Assembly: GCA_024138025.1 (NCBI GenBank)
Contig: JAMXBD010001042.1
Span: 248,001 to 312,000 of the forward strand
Direction of reading: 5' to 3'
Source of the DNA: Combretum micranthum
Lineage: Eukaryota; Streptophyta; Magnoliopsida; Myrtales; Combretaceae
Length of the DNA: 64,000 nt
Shown: one piece after another, positions 1 through 12,521 of the stretch
How positions within the stretch are numbered: the stretch's first letter is position 1
Layout: each line of letters begins with the position of its first letter
Notes under the pieces: model-generated
The model's input: only the letters and a program-made list of their open reading frames with translations
Told to the model about the DNA's origin: nothing
Database searches by the model: none
Position numbers and translations under genes: made by a program

Positions 1-332
1 TTACTTTTAGGAGAAGTTTATTTAAACTAATTATGTATGATTTTAAGTTATGTTTATTTGTATTATTGATAATAACATTTTAAAAATTATGAATAAACAA
101 TAAATTTTACTATTTGTATAAAATAGTTTAAATATTAATAATTTTATATTTAATTTTATTTTTTTAATAGAGCCGCCTGTTCCACCGGTTTAAGGCCGAA
201 GAACCGCCTAGGAATCAGGAAACCAATGGTTTTTTAGCCGGTTCTGGAACTAGCCAATCGATCCAGTTCTAGTTCTAGAACCACCAGTGATGGTTCCAAT
301 CTGGTTTCTAGTTTGAAACCAAACCATGCCTA
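1..332. mobile_element. Right end of a probable non-autonomous hAT element, cut by window edge
   Basis: From about 165 to 332 the DNA is rich in repeated short GGTTC/GAACC-type motifs in both orientations, typical of the subterminal zones of plant hAT elements. It ends in CCAAACCATGCCTA, which as a terminus reads TAGGCATGG on the other strand, close to the TAGGG-type ends of the two better hAT elements in this window. The left end lies outside the window, so neither the target duplication nor the length can be tested. Assignment rests on terminus style only. Confidence 0.4.
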
Positions 333-2690
333 TGTCCATACACTACTAAATATGATTAAATAGACAAAAGGTTCACAGTACTTAATTAATTGTTACATAT
401 TATTATGTAAACGCTAGGAATTGGAATGTAAATCATAAAATATGTTTTTTATTTTTATTGTTTTTCCACTTGTTATAATATAAGACTTTGTAGCCATGAA
501 ATATTATTATAAGGGTGAACATCATATTTTGTACCCATAATTTACTAATTTATGCAATTAATTACTTTAAGTTTTATATGTCAATTTACTGGCAACTTTC
601 AAGTTCATTTATATTATTTAGATGAGTTTATTGATTACAAAAATGAGAGAAGTTTAGATTATTAATTGTAAAATTTGTCGAATTTCATATAGTTAATTAC
701 AAAAGTGGGTAAAGCTCATGTAGTAAATAAACACTTGTAAACTTCAACTATTTAATTATATAAATCGAAAAAATAAAGGTATCTAATATGATATTCATCC
801 TTATTATAATAGTGTTAATAGGTTACATATACTAGTACTTTTAGCCACTAAGCAACGATAGAAAATAGAGCGACCTTAAAGGTAAACATATGATGGCAAT
901 AATTTACCTTTTGTTAACATCAATGCTGTCATACCTGACCCGAGCCTTGATACGCACAAACTAAGAGGTCAAAAAATAGATAAAATCGAATTGAACCATA
1001 GTGGAACCGACCCATTTCTAGGAAGGGTCATGTTCAACTAGGTTGAATTGGAGGGTCCACCTAGTTTTGACAACAATAACATAACACAATGGCTGAAAAA
1101 AAAATACTGTTCTCTTTTTAAAATAAAAATCATTTTCCCTATTTTTCATGTATATTTTCAATGTTGCTTATCCATTATCAAATACTGTTAATAGTCCTCA
1201 TCACCTCTTATCATCTTTTACCACCGAAAATCTCCATTAATCTTGAATTAATTAGAAGTGAAACAAACATTATTTGAAAATTTACTCTATGATAATGAAA
1301 AGATTAAAAAAAAAACACACACACACACAAATTAATAAAAGGAGTATTCCAAGAAAACATAGACACCTTGACCTAGATATTAGGTCCGAGAACTTTATTA
1401 TCATATATAATATTTTATGTGGAGAGAAAGAGAAGGGGAGCTTGCACAAAAGCACTAAACACATAAAATAATTGTCTTCTCAATAATGCTAGTCATGGGA
1501 TGGCATAGAAAGGCTATATACCTTTAAATAGCGATTCTTAATCTCTCAATCCAAATTTATTATGCTCCTCTTTTTTTTTTTTTTTTTTGGCCAAGATCAG
1601 ACCTTGCCAAATAAAACTCGGGCAATTCTAACGTAAAATACATATATCATTTATAGGGTATGTCCAACAAACACATCTACCCTATGCAATTTGAAAGGTA
1701 CCCTATAAGTAATTTAAATCCATTTTGCCTGGACCCTCTTAGTCCTTCTCTTAAACTCTAATAAAAATTAATTTCTATTAATGGAAAAGAATCTTAATGT
1801 GGATGGTTTTAGGTGATGACAAGGATTGGACAATTGACATATCAACAAAAGGAGATAATAACAAACAAATACACCCTCAAATACTAGAAATTAGACTTAA
1901 CAACACATCAAGTGGGTATTATTGTTTTTTTATTATTATTTTCACTCTAATAATTAAGTTAAGATAGCAATAGCAAATATTTAAATACCCAAAAGCCCAA
2001 AATCACAACTATCAAACAATTATATGATTCACTGCCATAAAAATAAATATTCTAGATATACAATGCATGATGTGTGATATATATATATATAATTAAACAA
2101 AAAACAAACTGAATAAATGAAATTTTCAAGTTAGAGATAGGAGTTTCCTTTTTATCTCCTCATTTCTAGCCATCTTTCATGAAACAAAAGAAATTGTCTC
2201 ATTATTTCTATTTAATGTAGTATTTATTGTTATTGTAATTATTCATTTATTTTTGTTTGATGTAGTACCAGACTTCATGAACAGTCCCTGAAGAAGAACC
2301 AATAAAAAAGCACAGGCGGTTACAAGGGATTGACAGAGACAATGGGACTAGTAGGAGGAGCAAGTGATTCCGGTGGGTTCCTACTTTCTGTCAACCCTAC
2401 TCTAATTTTTAAATTTCTCTTACTATATCTATTAATTAATAAGTATTTCGATACAAATCCCAATATGACTATTAATATAATGAATAAAGAGATTTTATTA
2501 CATAAAATATAAATATATATCTAATTTTAGAAAAGTAAAATATTTTGATATATTTTATATTTTTAACAAGTATCTCGAGACAACGATCATAGAAATGAAT
2601 GTTATTTATTAATTTTTGAATGATTTTAGTTTGTTTATGAATATATAAATCCTATTGTTTTTTATACATGCCTACTATTCAACCCCACAC
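333..2690. other. AT-rich intergenic DNA upstream of the TGA9-like gene
   Basis: No convincing coding region. Short ORFs here are AT-driven and lack any recognisable domain. The stretch holds an AC run (about 1316-1330), a poly-T tract (1571-1588), a short TA run (about 2080-2092) and, at 585-790, a repeat related to 41053-41185. The last few hundred bases presumably include distal promoter of the + strand gene, but I see no motif I would commit to. Confidence 0.5.
585..790 (+). repeat. Dispersed AT-rich repeat (MITE-like), copy A
   Basis: The block starting GTCAATTTACTG, with internal TTACAAAAGTGGGTAAAG and AATTGTAAAATTTG stretches, is clearly related to 41053-41185 in the same orientation, which carries the same motifs in the same order with scattered substitutions and indels. 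It looks like a degraded short non-autonomous transposon. Termini and class are not resolved. Confidence 0.4.
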
Positions 2691-2775
2691 CTAGACTGCT
2701 AAGCAAGGACAAGATTTTCTGTTCCATGGTCCTGGTTTCAAAATCTGTACAATATTTTTCCTAGAGATATAGATA

Positions 2776-2809
2776 GGGAGAGGGAGAGGGGGAGAGAGAG
2801 AGAGAGAGA
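2776..2809 (+). repeat. GA-rich microsatellite in the presumed TGA9-like promoter/leader
   Basis: Continuous purine run of GGGAGA units passing into pure (GA)n, about 540 bp before the start codon. GA/CT microsatellites are common in plant promoters and 5' leaders. Any regulatory effect here is inference. Confidence 0.8.
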
Positions 2810-3310
2810 TAAGAAAAAAGGGAGAAGGATCATAGTAATCATGATCATAAAGGCCAGCACAAAAAGAGACTAATCCAATCAAACTTGTCATAGAGGTTTC
2901 TTCACAGAGAAGGAGGAAAAGGGAGAGATAGAGACATCCATCCATGAGAGACCAAAAGTTAACACAAACACACACATATATATCTCAGCAGAATTAAGGA
3001 TTCTGCATTAGAATAAGTGGACCCCTCACACTCTTATGCTAAGTTTCTTATGTTTTTTCTTCCACAACCAAAACCTTTGATCTTCTGGCCTTTCCTCTAT
3101 TTTTTATCCCCACTTCAAGGTTTTCATTTCAATTCATGTAAGTCTCTCATGTTCTAAATTCTCAACCATCCCTGAATTTATTATATTTTTTTTTCAGTTC
3201 TAATCTAATATCAAATTTTTTGAAAAAATGATTTTGTGCGGTAGAATCCTATATCCATAGCTCATCTTATCTATCTATCCATCTATCTATATTTGCGTAG
3301 CTGGAGAGAC

Positions 3311-3325
3311 ATGAGAATGGTGTAA
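3311..3325 (+). promoter_or_regulatory. Very short uORF before the TGA9-like start
   Basis: ATGAGAATGGTGTAA encodes Met-Arg-Met-Val then stop, 23 nt ahead of the main ATG at 3349. If it lies in the mature leader it could damp translation of the main ORF. Strong GT and AG splice-like sites near 3138 and 3198 or 3300 suggest a leader intron, so transcript evidence is needed to show that the uORF is in the mRNA. Confidence 0.45.
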
Positions 3326-3348
3326 AAGGCTGGATAAAGAAACTTGGG

Positions 3349-6300
3349 ATGGCAGGTCAACGAATCGGAGAGACTGGTTTAACAGATGCAGGACCATCAA
3401 GCCACCACCATCACCACCACCACCACCACCTTGCATCTTACTCTGTTCTTCATGGACTCAACAACCCCACCACTTTCATGTAGAATCCCAATTTCACCTT
3501 TTTTTATATTTCTTTAGAAAAACTCCACTTACTTAATCATAAAGTTGTTATTTATATGTTTATTTATTTTTATTGCAGCAATCAAGAATCATCAGCTTTT
3601 GATTTTGGAGAGCTAGAGGATGCAATTGTGATGCCAGGAGCTAGAATCAGAAACGATGAAGCCAAAGCTTGTATGTCAATTTTTGCAAATATTGTCTCAT
3701 ATTAATAGATTAAATTAAAAAAAAAATACTTCATACATATATGTATGTATGTTAAATACTTATTAGATTTATATTTTAAACTCTTAACAAGCTGTCGTAA
3801 CGGGGTATCAAAACCCGTGAAAGTAAAGTAAGAGTTTGAATTATTCTACACAAGCACAAAGGTGTAAGATTTACCAATTTTGATACAGTAATCATTGTAA
3901 AGAAAGAGGTTTGAATTGCGTGACACTACAAACATAGTAAGCCATACCTGACCACCCCATGATTTTTCTTTTATATTTTTCCATTTTCGTTTGGCTGAGG
4001 CTGTGTTTAGAAATTAAAAAAAAAATTAAAAGTACAAAGAGAAAAAGTAAAGAGCAAGTAGTAGTAGGAGGAGCAGTACCAGCAGCACCAGTATTAGGTG
4101 TTAAAAGGAACTTAGAGGGAGAAAAAAAAAAGAAAAGTAAAGTAAAAATGAGGAAGTTGTGAAGGAAAGAAAATCTTGGTTCTTTTATTGTAAGTTGATC
4201 CTCTGAGATATTGCTTTTCTGTGATTCTTTGCAGCTTTATTTACAACAGGAGGCAGACCTCCTGCAGCTACTCTCGACATGTTCCCTTCTTGGCCTATCA
4301 GATTCCAGCAAACCCCAAGAGTATACCTCTTCTTATTCTCTCTCTCTTTCTCTCTATCTATATCTAATCTCACACATCTCTGTCTTTCACTACCTTTGAC
4401 CAACCAAGAATATGTCTTCCTAAGTTGTTTTTGTTTTTTTAACATTAACCATGTGATCTGTTCTGTTTTCTTTTTTTAACTTTTCTACTGTGGAGTAAAA
4501 GCTGGCACATTATATTTGGTCTGTTTTTAAGCTATCCCATTTGGGTCGTAGTGAATTTTTGGGGAAAGTTTGGTTTAATTAATTTATTTATTTCTTTTAG
4601 GAAAGTTCAAAGTCAGGAGGGGAGAGTACTGATTCAGGATCAGGAGTGAACACAATATCAACAAGCAAAGCTGAAACACAACTAGACCCAGAAACTCCTA
4701 TAAGTGAAAAAGCATTTTCTTCAAGTCAGCACGGTTTTGATCACAAATACATGCAAAATCAGCATCAGTTTCAGCACCAGCAATCACTCGAGATGGCAAG
4801 CGATTCACCCTCCCAAAACCAGTCTCCTATTTCTAGATCACCCCAAGATAAGGTTATTATTAGTCATTCTTTTTGAACTCGTTATGATTAATTTCTTTTT
4901 TCATAAAGTATGTAATCAATCTCGAAAAAATATCGATGTCGTTTGAAATAACAAGAAACACAGATCCCAAGAATGGCTGTAGGGAAAGGAAAAATTAATT
5001 TACAGTATCAAAGTTGAAAAAATGAACAGCAAAAAATCTGTAAACAAAGAATCTTTTACTCAAGTTGGCAGTGGTATATGTCAATAATGGGACGTGACCC
5101 ACTTTACTCAATCCCTAGAACCGAAGCTGCTTCAAAAACGGTTTTGGAAAGAAGCAAAACAGTTTGCATATAGCATAGCATCTTATATTTTAGCTTGTCC
5201 AGTCGTGTCATAGAATAGGTTTCAGGTACATAACTTGGTGATATAAAAAATCTAATATATGAAATTTAGTTTTTAAACAAGTATTTAATTTGAAACATGT
5301 GATCATGTTTCCATCCGACATCCCATATGAAAAGAAAAATGCTTCTTTAATATGATTGATACCATCAATCTGAGTTTTGAAACATGGCTGAAAAGTGACT
5401 TTAATTGTAACAACAGAGCTGAAGATGAAAAAAGAGAGAAAGGAATTAATTGAAGTAAACTAAACTCCCTAGGGAAAGCAACTCAAAAGAAGACAAGCCA
5501 TATCCAAAACAATAATTGCCAATGTATTTCTTTTCCCAAAAGCAAAATATTATGGGCAGTGCACGCATTTAATATCTTTCCACCTTATTTATTTATTATT
5601 TATTTTTTCTTGAGACTTGAACTATTGATTGCATATTAATGCTTTATTTTGTCTTAATTTTTTACATTTTAAAAAAAAAAATTAGAGGAAAGGAGCTGGT
5701 TCAACCTCGGAAAAACAACTTGATGCAAAGGTTTTTAACTTCATACATATTTTTATAATCATATTTTTGCATTTCCTTAAATTAAAAATTTGATTTCTCT
5801 TTCAAGTAAAAAATTAAAAAAAAATTATATGTTTAACTGAAGAATTTTATATTTATTGGTTAGACTTTGAGGCGTTTAGCTCAAAATAGAGAAGCAGCAC
5901 GAAAGAGCCGTCTAAGGAAAAAGGTTTGCATTTTTATTTCTAATTTTTCGATTTTGTAATTATGAACTTATTAATGAAAAAAATACTAAATAAATTATTT
6001 TTCTAATTTATTTTACTTTGCAGGCTTATGTCCAACAATTAGAATCCAGTAGAATAAAGCTCACTCAGTTAGAACAAGAGCTTCAAAGGGCACGTTCTCA
6101 GGTGCTTATACAAAACTTTAGAGTTTCTTTTCTTTTTTTTTTCATTTATAAATTATTTTACATTTTCAAGAAATTAATTGACTGCAAAAATTCTACTTTT
6201 GGGCACACAGGGATTGATCTTAGGAGGCTGTGGTGGTCAAGGAAATATGAGCTCTGGTGATTATTATTCGCTTTTTCCACACATTCCATACTCTATTATT

Positions 6301-9300
6301 TATGAAATGCATGTGACTTATACCTGTCGTATAATATCTAATAAATCTTTATTTTTTTTAAGTGATCGTTAACAAATGCTCGGGAGATACTTCTTGATAA
6401 TAAATGGGTGTGTCAAGGCATTTATTAAGAGTTATATATTTTTTATATAACAAACATATACAAATATTTTTTTTAAAAAGTTTCTTCATTGAAGGAAATT
6501 TAATGAAGAAACTCAGTTTCCGATGGATGGCGAATTTGGAATTATATCGGGTGTTCAAATTTGACTCTCTGACCTGAATTGGCCGAAATTTTGAATATAT
6601 GAACATAACTATCAGGTTTGAAAATAATGTGACCTTGATAATAAATTTGTAAATATGATTTGTTGTCTAGCTACCCACGTCTCAAACAAACAAAGTTAAA
6701 AACCATTGGGAACTTACACATGTCAGTTTCTTCTTAACATATGCTTTTCTTGGTCTATGTATTCCTAGGTCAAATTCTGAATTTTCTTGCTTGACTGTGT
6801 CTTGTCTGTTTTATTTTTGACTGAGCTTGTTTTCTCTTTTAATATTATTAAATTCCACCTCCTAACTAAATCCAAATAATCAAGTCAGGCGTGCTTCCTG
6901 TATTTAGGATATAAACAACCCAAAAACTTCAAAATAGAAAATTTAAATGGTCATTATAATTAAGTAAACATTTGATGACCGGAAAAGGGCGTGTAAAATA
7001 TAGTTGCTTTAATACGGGTTAAACAAATCGGGTTATAAAACTTTCATGGATGACTTTATTGTATGGCAAGAAGTTTAGGCGATATAAACTTATTAATTAA
7101 TAATTGGAGAGCTTCTACGGTCCCTTCATCGGACTGCTTAATTAACCATCTAACCGTTAAAATAAATATAATAATTAAAATATTAATTATTTTAGTGATT
7201 CAATCATGATTAGATATGGTGTGAACCGTTGAGTGGTAACGAAACTGATTCCATTAAAATTAATGACGAAACCATAGACTTTCTCTTAATGGTAATACTC
7301 ACGTTCCAGCTTTTGCATATTATTGTATGATCAAAAATCTATATAATGGTTTCTACTTTAATCTAAATTTTAAATCATCCACATCCGTACATTTCACCTT
7401 TATTTTTACCACCTTACACTGCATGCAACAACGTTTTTGTAACTTTTAGTGCATGGGGGAAAAGGGGAAAAAAATTAGCCTAACAATTATCGATATTAAA
7501 GAACCTTATGGAATTATAATTATCATTCGTGTTAGTTTATAATAGTTTAATAATTTTTCAGGTGCTGCAATATTTGATATGGAATATTCAAGGTGGTTGG
7601 AAGATGATTTGAAGCATATGGCTGAACTTAGGACAGGGTTACAAGCACATTTACCAGATGGAGATCTTAGGGTTGTAGTTGATGGGTATATAGCACATTA
7701 CGATGAGCTTTTCAAGCTTAAAGTTGTAGCTGCTAAATCTGATGTCTTCCACCTTATCACCGGAATGTGGACCACTCCCGCCGAGCGTTGCTTCCTCTGG
7801 ATGGGCGGTTTCCGCCCCTCCGAGCTCATCAAGGTTGGTCACTACTCGATCTAGTGGTGTTTGAGTTATAATTATTTGCAAATATTTATAATTCTATGCT
7901 TCTCTATTTGATAATAAAAACAAGTTTATGGTATATGCGCAAGCATACACAAGAAAAAGATTTATGGATGCTATGTGTCGTGTGAAAATTTTTCACACAT
8001 AAATTGACGGTAGGTTTTTTCAAAAACCATCTACTGCAACTATTAGTCTTAAAATTGCTGTCTCTAGTATATTTTCATGAATAAATATTTAATACGTGTC
8101 AAATAAATTAAAAAATATAAAAAAAATTTAAAATAAAAGAAATATTTCATGATAAAAATTGATGTTTATTTGCGGGACCATAATAGAATTTTTATCTTAG
8201 TTATTATTTATCTCCACTTATATATGTATATTTCGGAACTATCAATTACTAAAGGCTCAAATTATGCACAATTATGATGAAAATATTAAAATATCTATTA
8301 TATATTTTAATCATTTCAACAGTTAAATAATTCCCATCGTTGGCTCATAACTATTTTCAGACATATTAACCACACCATAAAATCTGTATATTCTTTAAAT
8401 GTGGCTTGAAATATGTATGCGTAGAGATAAATGTTTAGATTATGTTTCTCATCAAATGTGAAATGGCCTTTTTTTATATTCTTGGTTTCGAATTGGATAG
8501 ATGTTTTCAAAAGGAAAAAAAGTAAGCCGTCCTTTTCTATATTTCCCTTGAATTATTATTCTGCAATTGACTTGCGCCTAAATCCTGGGAAATTTGTCCA
8601 CATATAGAAATTTCAAAATCAAGTTCCCACTTTACTTTAGATATATACATTAGGATTAAACATTGAACATAAAGAGTCCCAATTCAATTAATGGTACTTG
8701 AATCAATAATGATAAATCTACTATAAATTTAAAAATTTTAATTCATCTTTCTTATATCTCGTCTTATCATTTTTATAACGTCTTTTTAAATAAAAACATG
8801 CTATTTTTTAAATATATATCATTTTTTAATCAGAATAAAATTACAACTTAATTAAGTCATTGTAGAGATATGTATAATAAAAAAATAATATTTATAAGTT
8901 TAAACTTTTGATTTTTGTATTTTTTTTTTTTTAGATGTTGACGATACAGTTAGACCCTTTGACGGAACAACAACTAATGGGAATTTACAACCTTCAACAA
9001 TCGACGCAACAGGCGGAGGAAGCTCTCTCTCAAGGCCAAGATCAGCTCCAACAATCGCTTGTCGAGACCATCGCCACTAGTTCGGTCATCGACAGCATGC
9101 AACAGATGGCTGTTGCCTTGAGCAAGCTAGCCAATCTCGAAGGTTTCGTTCGACAGGTATGCACAAAAAGGTTTAGCTTCGTATTTCCACTGATGAGTTG
9201 AGAGAGGAAATTGTCGATTTACCAAATCTGTTTACGAAAAAAATTATACAGATACGAAGCTTATGCTTAGAAATTTTATGAGACGGAACAAGAAAAGACA

Positions 9301-12300
9301 AAATCTCTAGTCCCTTGTTTGGTTTCTCTTATCAGTTGTTGGATTGGACAAAAAAAATCCTAAGGCACAAGACAAGCTTTGAAAAGATTATCCTATATTC
9401 CATGGTAAAAATTAAATGTACAAAACAAACAACTTTAATTTTAAAAATTCCAAAATTATTCCCTCTTTTAGTATTATACGTATCAAACATGGTATAAGAA
9501 AATTGTTTTGTCTAAGACTCATACTGTGTTGTCTAATTCTTTTTATCCTGTCTAGTTCTTGTAACCAAGCACAACCTAAGTATATATAAATAATTATCAA
9601 AATACTTATGTAAAATCACATTTAATTATATGCAATTTTAATTTTTCTATATATGTTATGTGTGATATGTGATTTCACTATGCACAATTGAGAGTACCTA
9701 AATCACAAGTGTCATATGTAATTACATTGTGCACAGATGTATAGAAGCTTTAAAATTGCATTTATGAAACGTAATTTTTTCACAAAAAAGCAAATCATTT
9801 GTTTTAAATGCAATTTTACATCGATAATTTGATAATTTTAATTGTGTGATTGATATTCATGAGGTTTGATTTTATACGATCTGTGGACACATGTTACATA
9901 TGTGGTTTATTATTAAATACCGGTATAAATAACGATATTCGATTAGTTATGTCTATGCATACAAACTTCATATTCGATTAATTATATCCTGAACCAATTA
10001 GTCACTTGATGACTTAGAATTTGTCAATAATCCAAGCAAACGAATTTTTTTTGAAAACGATAATGGGGAAAAATAGAATCCTTTGCGTGTTCGACTTGAA
10101 AAAAAGTGGCTTCAAAATAATTTAAAATTTCCTTTCATACGCATTGACCTTAGTATTAAATATTATTACTAAACTTTATTGTCAATCACAGTAATTCATT
10201 GGGCTTGACACACCGTATTAATTAATTCTATGTTAGTCGTGATTATTATATACATTGGTTTGGGAATAATTTCTCAATTTCATATTGATAGAAAAAAATT
10301 TCTGCCGTCGATATTATTTAAAGGACATAAGAATAACATGTTAAAAATTCAAGAGGTCTTTATAATTTTATTGGTTTTTATTTAGGTGGTGGGTTGGTGG
10401 GTGTGTTGCCATTTATTCTTTATTATGTTTGCCCAAATTATTTAGAGTATCTCGTGATGGATTGAATGACTCTATTTCCAATAATACATATATATATAAA
10501 TTTTTTCTGTTCGTAATTTTGCCGCCGCAACCTTTTTGGCCCCCCAAGTTAACGTATTGCTGAAGGTTGATTGACGTCACCTAGATTTTAACTTCAATAA
10601 TATTATTGACTTTTAGGGAAATACATAAATTTAAAAAATTATTGACATAATTTTTAATTAGAAAACATTATCGAATATCACAACATACTAGTTAAGAAGT
10701 AACAATAATAAAAAAATCATTGCTCTCATATATGAATATATATATATATATATGAATATAACTGGCTATAAATAGTATGAAACGATGAGTATCTTTATCT
10801 TAGATACACTGTAAATGAAATCCTTTATGATATAATCATTTTTGGTTATTATTGATACCTTTTATGGAGTTTCATACTAATCAATTCTAAGATAAGAAGA
10901 TGATAGATGAAGCTTTCATTATCACAAGGATTATTATAGTTCATTATTTAATTTTTTTTTATGTGGGCCCTTGTATTGTCTCCATCACATCTGGTCAACT
11001 TGTGAGAAATAAGATTGATGCTCTCTCTTCTCTCTCTCTCTCTCTATCTATCTCCCCATTATAATGCTAGTAGAGAGAAATATAAAGCCATGTCTTATTC
11101 CTACTTTGGCTTACTCAAGATAAAGAAATCGTTTTCTCCAATGATTTTTCCTTAGAATAATATTTTGCTTTAATGCTAAGAAGTCCATCTTAGGGTTAGG
11201 GTTTTGATGTGGATTTTTCATCTGAAAATTGTTGCAATCACAAGGTAGGGTTTGAAAAGGATGCCTGTTGAATCAGAAACCCTAGCCTTGCTAGCTACTA
11301 ACCAGATAGCTATCACTTGGGAATCAAATAAATAAATGACATTTAAAAATAATTTAAATCAAATATACACCTACTTAAGTAATTTAATCTTTGAATTTTA
11401 GCTTTAGAATTATTTGTTTTCCTTCTATGATTAGGGTGGTCCTAATTAAACGTTGGACGAGACAACTTCATGAGTCGTTTTAGGTCATATTTGAAATGTT
11501 TTTGTTAACTTGTTCCCATGTGCCATTTGATTATTATAAAGGGACCCATTATTCCAACTTGTTTTTCGGTGACTAATAACTGTAATATTATTCTTGTTAT
11601 AAGATTACAAGATTTCATAATTGAGATTTTATTTTTTTAATATCAAATTTTGAATAATTTATGTAGGCTGATAATTTGAGGCAGCAAACCATCCACCAAC
11701 TGCGGCGGATCTTGACGGTGCGACAAGCAGCGCGGTGTTTTTTGGTAATCGGAGAGTATTATGGGCGGTTGCGTGCTTTGAGTTCACTATGGACGTCTCG
11801 TCCAAGAGAGTAAGATTTCACTGAAATTTTCTAGTGTAATTAAATATTTCATAACATCCTTTAATTGTTAGCAAAAGGAAAAAGAGAAAATGGAAATGGG
11901 AAATAAATTATAAAAAAAAAAATCTCAATCATTTATTAGGCAAATATCAAGCAGATTTTGGAATTATAGATGAGTAAGTCTTTTTCAATCATTTTTCATA
12001 ACCCTAGGATCTGGTGTGTCACGTTGTGGTTGCTTAAACTACTGCAATTAGGATTATGATGCTTTACTTAAAGGATAACAAGAGTTTTTCATATTCAAAA
12101 TGATGTTGAAATAACTTTCATGATTTTTTAGGGCAAATTATCAAAAACTAGCACAATTATTATCCCCACATCGATAAACTTAATGTCTTACTTCCAATGT
12201 GTGCATTCTAAAAATATGCGTGTGATGACTAAAATTCTAAATTCATCATTATTTATAGGTTTTTTTTACTGAGTTTTAGAAGTTTTAGCATAGACTCGAG

Positions 12301-12521
12301 AGCTCAGTGCATATTTTAAGAAGTTATGTCAATATAAGAGCATGTTTAGAGGATTTAGAAGGTTTATCTATTCCCAGTAAGTTTGAACCATATATTCCAT
12401 ATTAACACTGTTTCATCTTTCCTTGAACACTAGGACAATGATGAACGACGACAACTCATATCAAACAACGACGGATTTACAAATGGTTCAAGCTCATAAT
12501 CATCATTTCCCCAACTTTTAA
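3349..12521 (+). CDS. TGA9: TGA-class bZIP transcription factor, TGA9/TGA10 type
   Basis: Nuclear DNA-binding factor. In Arabidopsis TGA9 and TGA10 act with ROXY glutaredoxins in anther development. Twelve coding exons join in frame: 3349-3479, 3579-3670, 4235-4320, 4601-4852, 5686-5730, 5864-5923, 6024-6101, 6211-6256, 7562-7833, 8935-9156, 11667-11809, 12434-12521 (1515 nt, 504 residues; the Arabidopsis protein is about 480). All introns are GT/AG. Residues 18-28 are His-rich (nine consecutive His). The conserved FDFGELEDAIV and LDMFPSWPIRF motifs follow. The basic region is at 203-222 (NREAARKSRLRKK, with N-x7-R at 210-218), then a leucine zipper at 223-248. The DOG1/TGA region starts at about 264 (GAAIFDMEYSRWLEDD) and runs through LTEQQLMGIYNLQ and RQAARCFLVIGEYYGRLRALSSLW. 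The C-terminus QTTTDLQMVQ matches TGA9. The start is the first ATG in frame with the conserved N-terminus. All domains are intact. Confidence 0.95.
6257..7561 (+). other. TGA9-like intron 8 (1.3 kb)
   Basis: GT/AG intron splitting a glycine codon between the short exon 8 and the DOG1-region exon. It contains the MITE at 7106-7287 and otherwise only AT-rich sequence. The small ORFs in it do not extend the neighbouring exons. Confidence 0.85.
7106..7287. mobile_element. MITE copy 1, in TGA9-like intron 8
   Basis: About 180 bp sharing a long central match with 18232-18386 (AAAATAAATATAATAATTAAAATATTAATTATTTTAG, then the ATTCAATCATG region, then CCATTAAAATTAATGA-like sequence). Its ends are imperfect inverted repeats: GAGAGCTTCTACGGTCCC on the left, and AGAGAAAGTCTATGGTTTC on reading in from the right. 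No transposase. Superfamily undetermined. Confidence 0.65.
7834..8934 (+). other. TGA9-like intron 9 (1.1 kb)
   Basis: GT/AG intron between the two exons for the C-terminal DOG1/TGA region, ending in a long poly-T tract before TTAG. AT-rich, with no further feature recognised. Confidence 0.85.
10572..10579. promoter_or_regulatory. TGACGTCA palindrome (as-1/C-box-type bZIP site)
   Basis: Perfect 8-bp palindrome containing TGACG on both strands. TGACG is the established core recognised by TGA bZIP factors. It lies within an intron of a TGA gene, in a locally GC-richer patch, so autoregulation is conceivable. An 8-mer can also occur by chance in 64 kb. Confidence 0.45.
11021..11046 (+). repeat. 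CT microsatellite
   Basis: CTCTCTCTTC followed by pure (TC)n inside TGA9-like intron 10, preceding a patch that resembles a plant 5' leader. Confidence 0.8.

Larger units (their letters stand above)
9157..11666 (+). other. TGA9-like intron 10 (2.5 kb)
   Basis: The longest intron of the gene. It contains a probable MITE at about 9311-9590 (GTTTGGTT-like left end, AACCAAGCAC right end), a GC-richer patch with a TGACGTCA palindrome at 10572-10579, a TA run (10736-10753), a CT microsatellite (11021-11046) and, at 11170-11310, a less AT-biased patch resembling a 5' leader. It may hold an intronic enhancer or an alternative promoter, but no coding exon was identified. Confidence 0.75.

Noticed and set aside
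3391..3430. CAC repeat as a CRISPR-like or minisatellite array
   Set aside because: It is the in-frame polyhistidine codon run of the TGA9-like first exon.
11230..11290. Short stem (AAGGTAGGGTTT / AAACCCTAGCCTT) as a possible microRNA precursor
   Set aside because: The stem is too short, and neither arm matches a plant microRNA I know.
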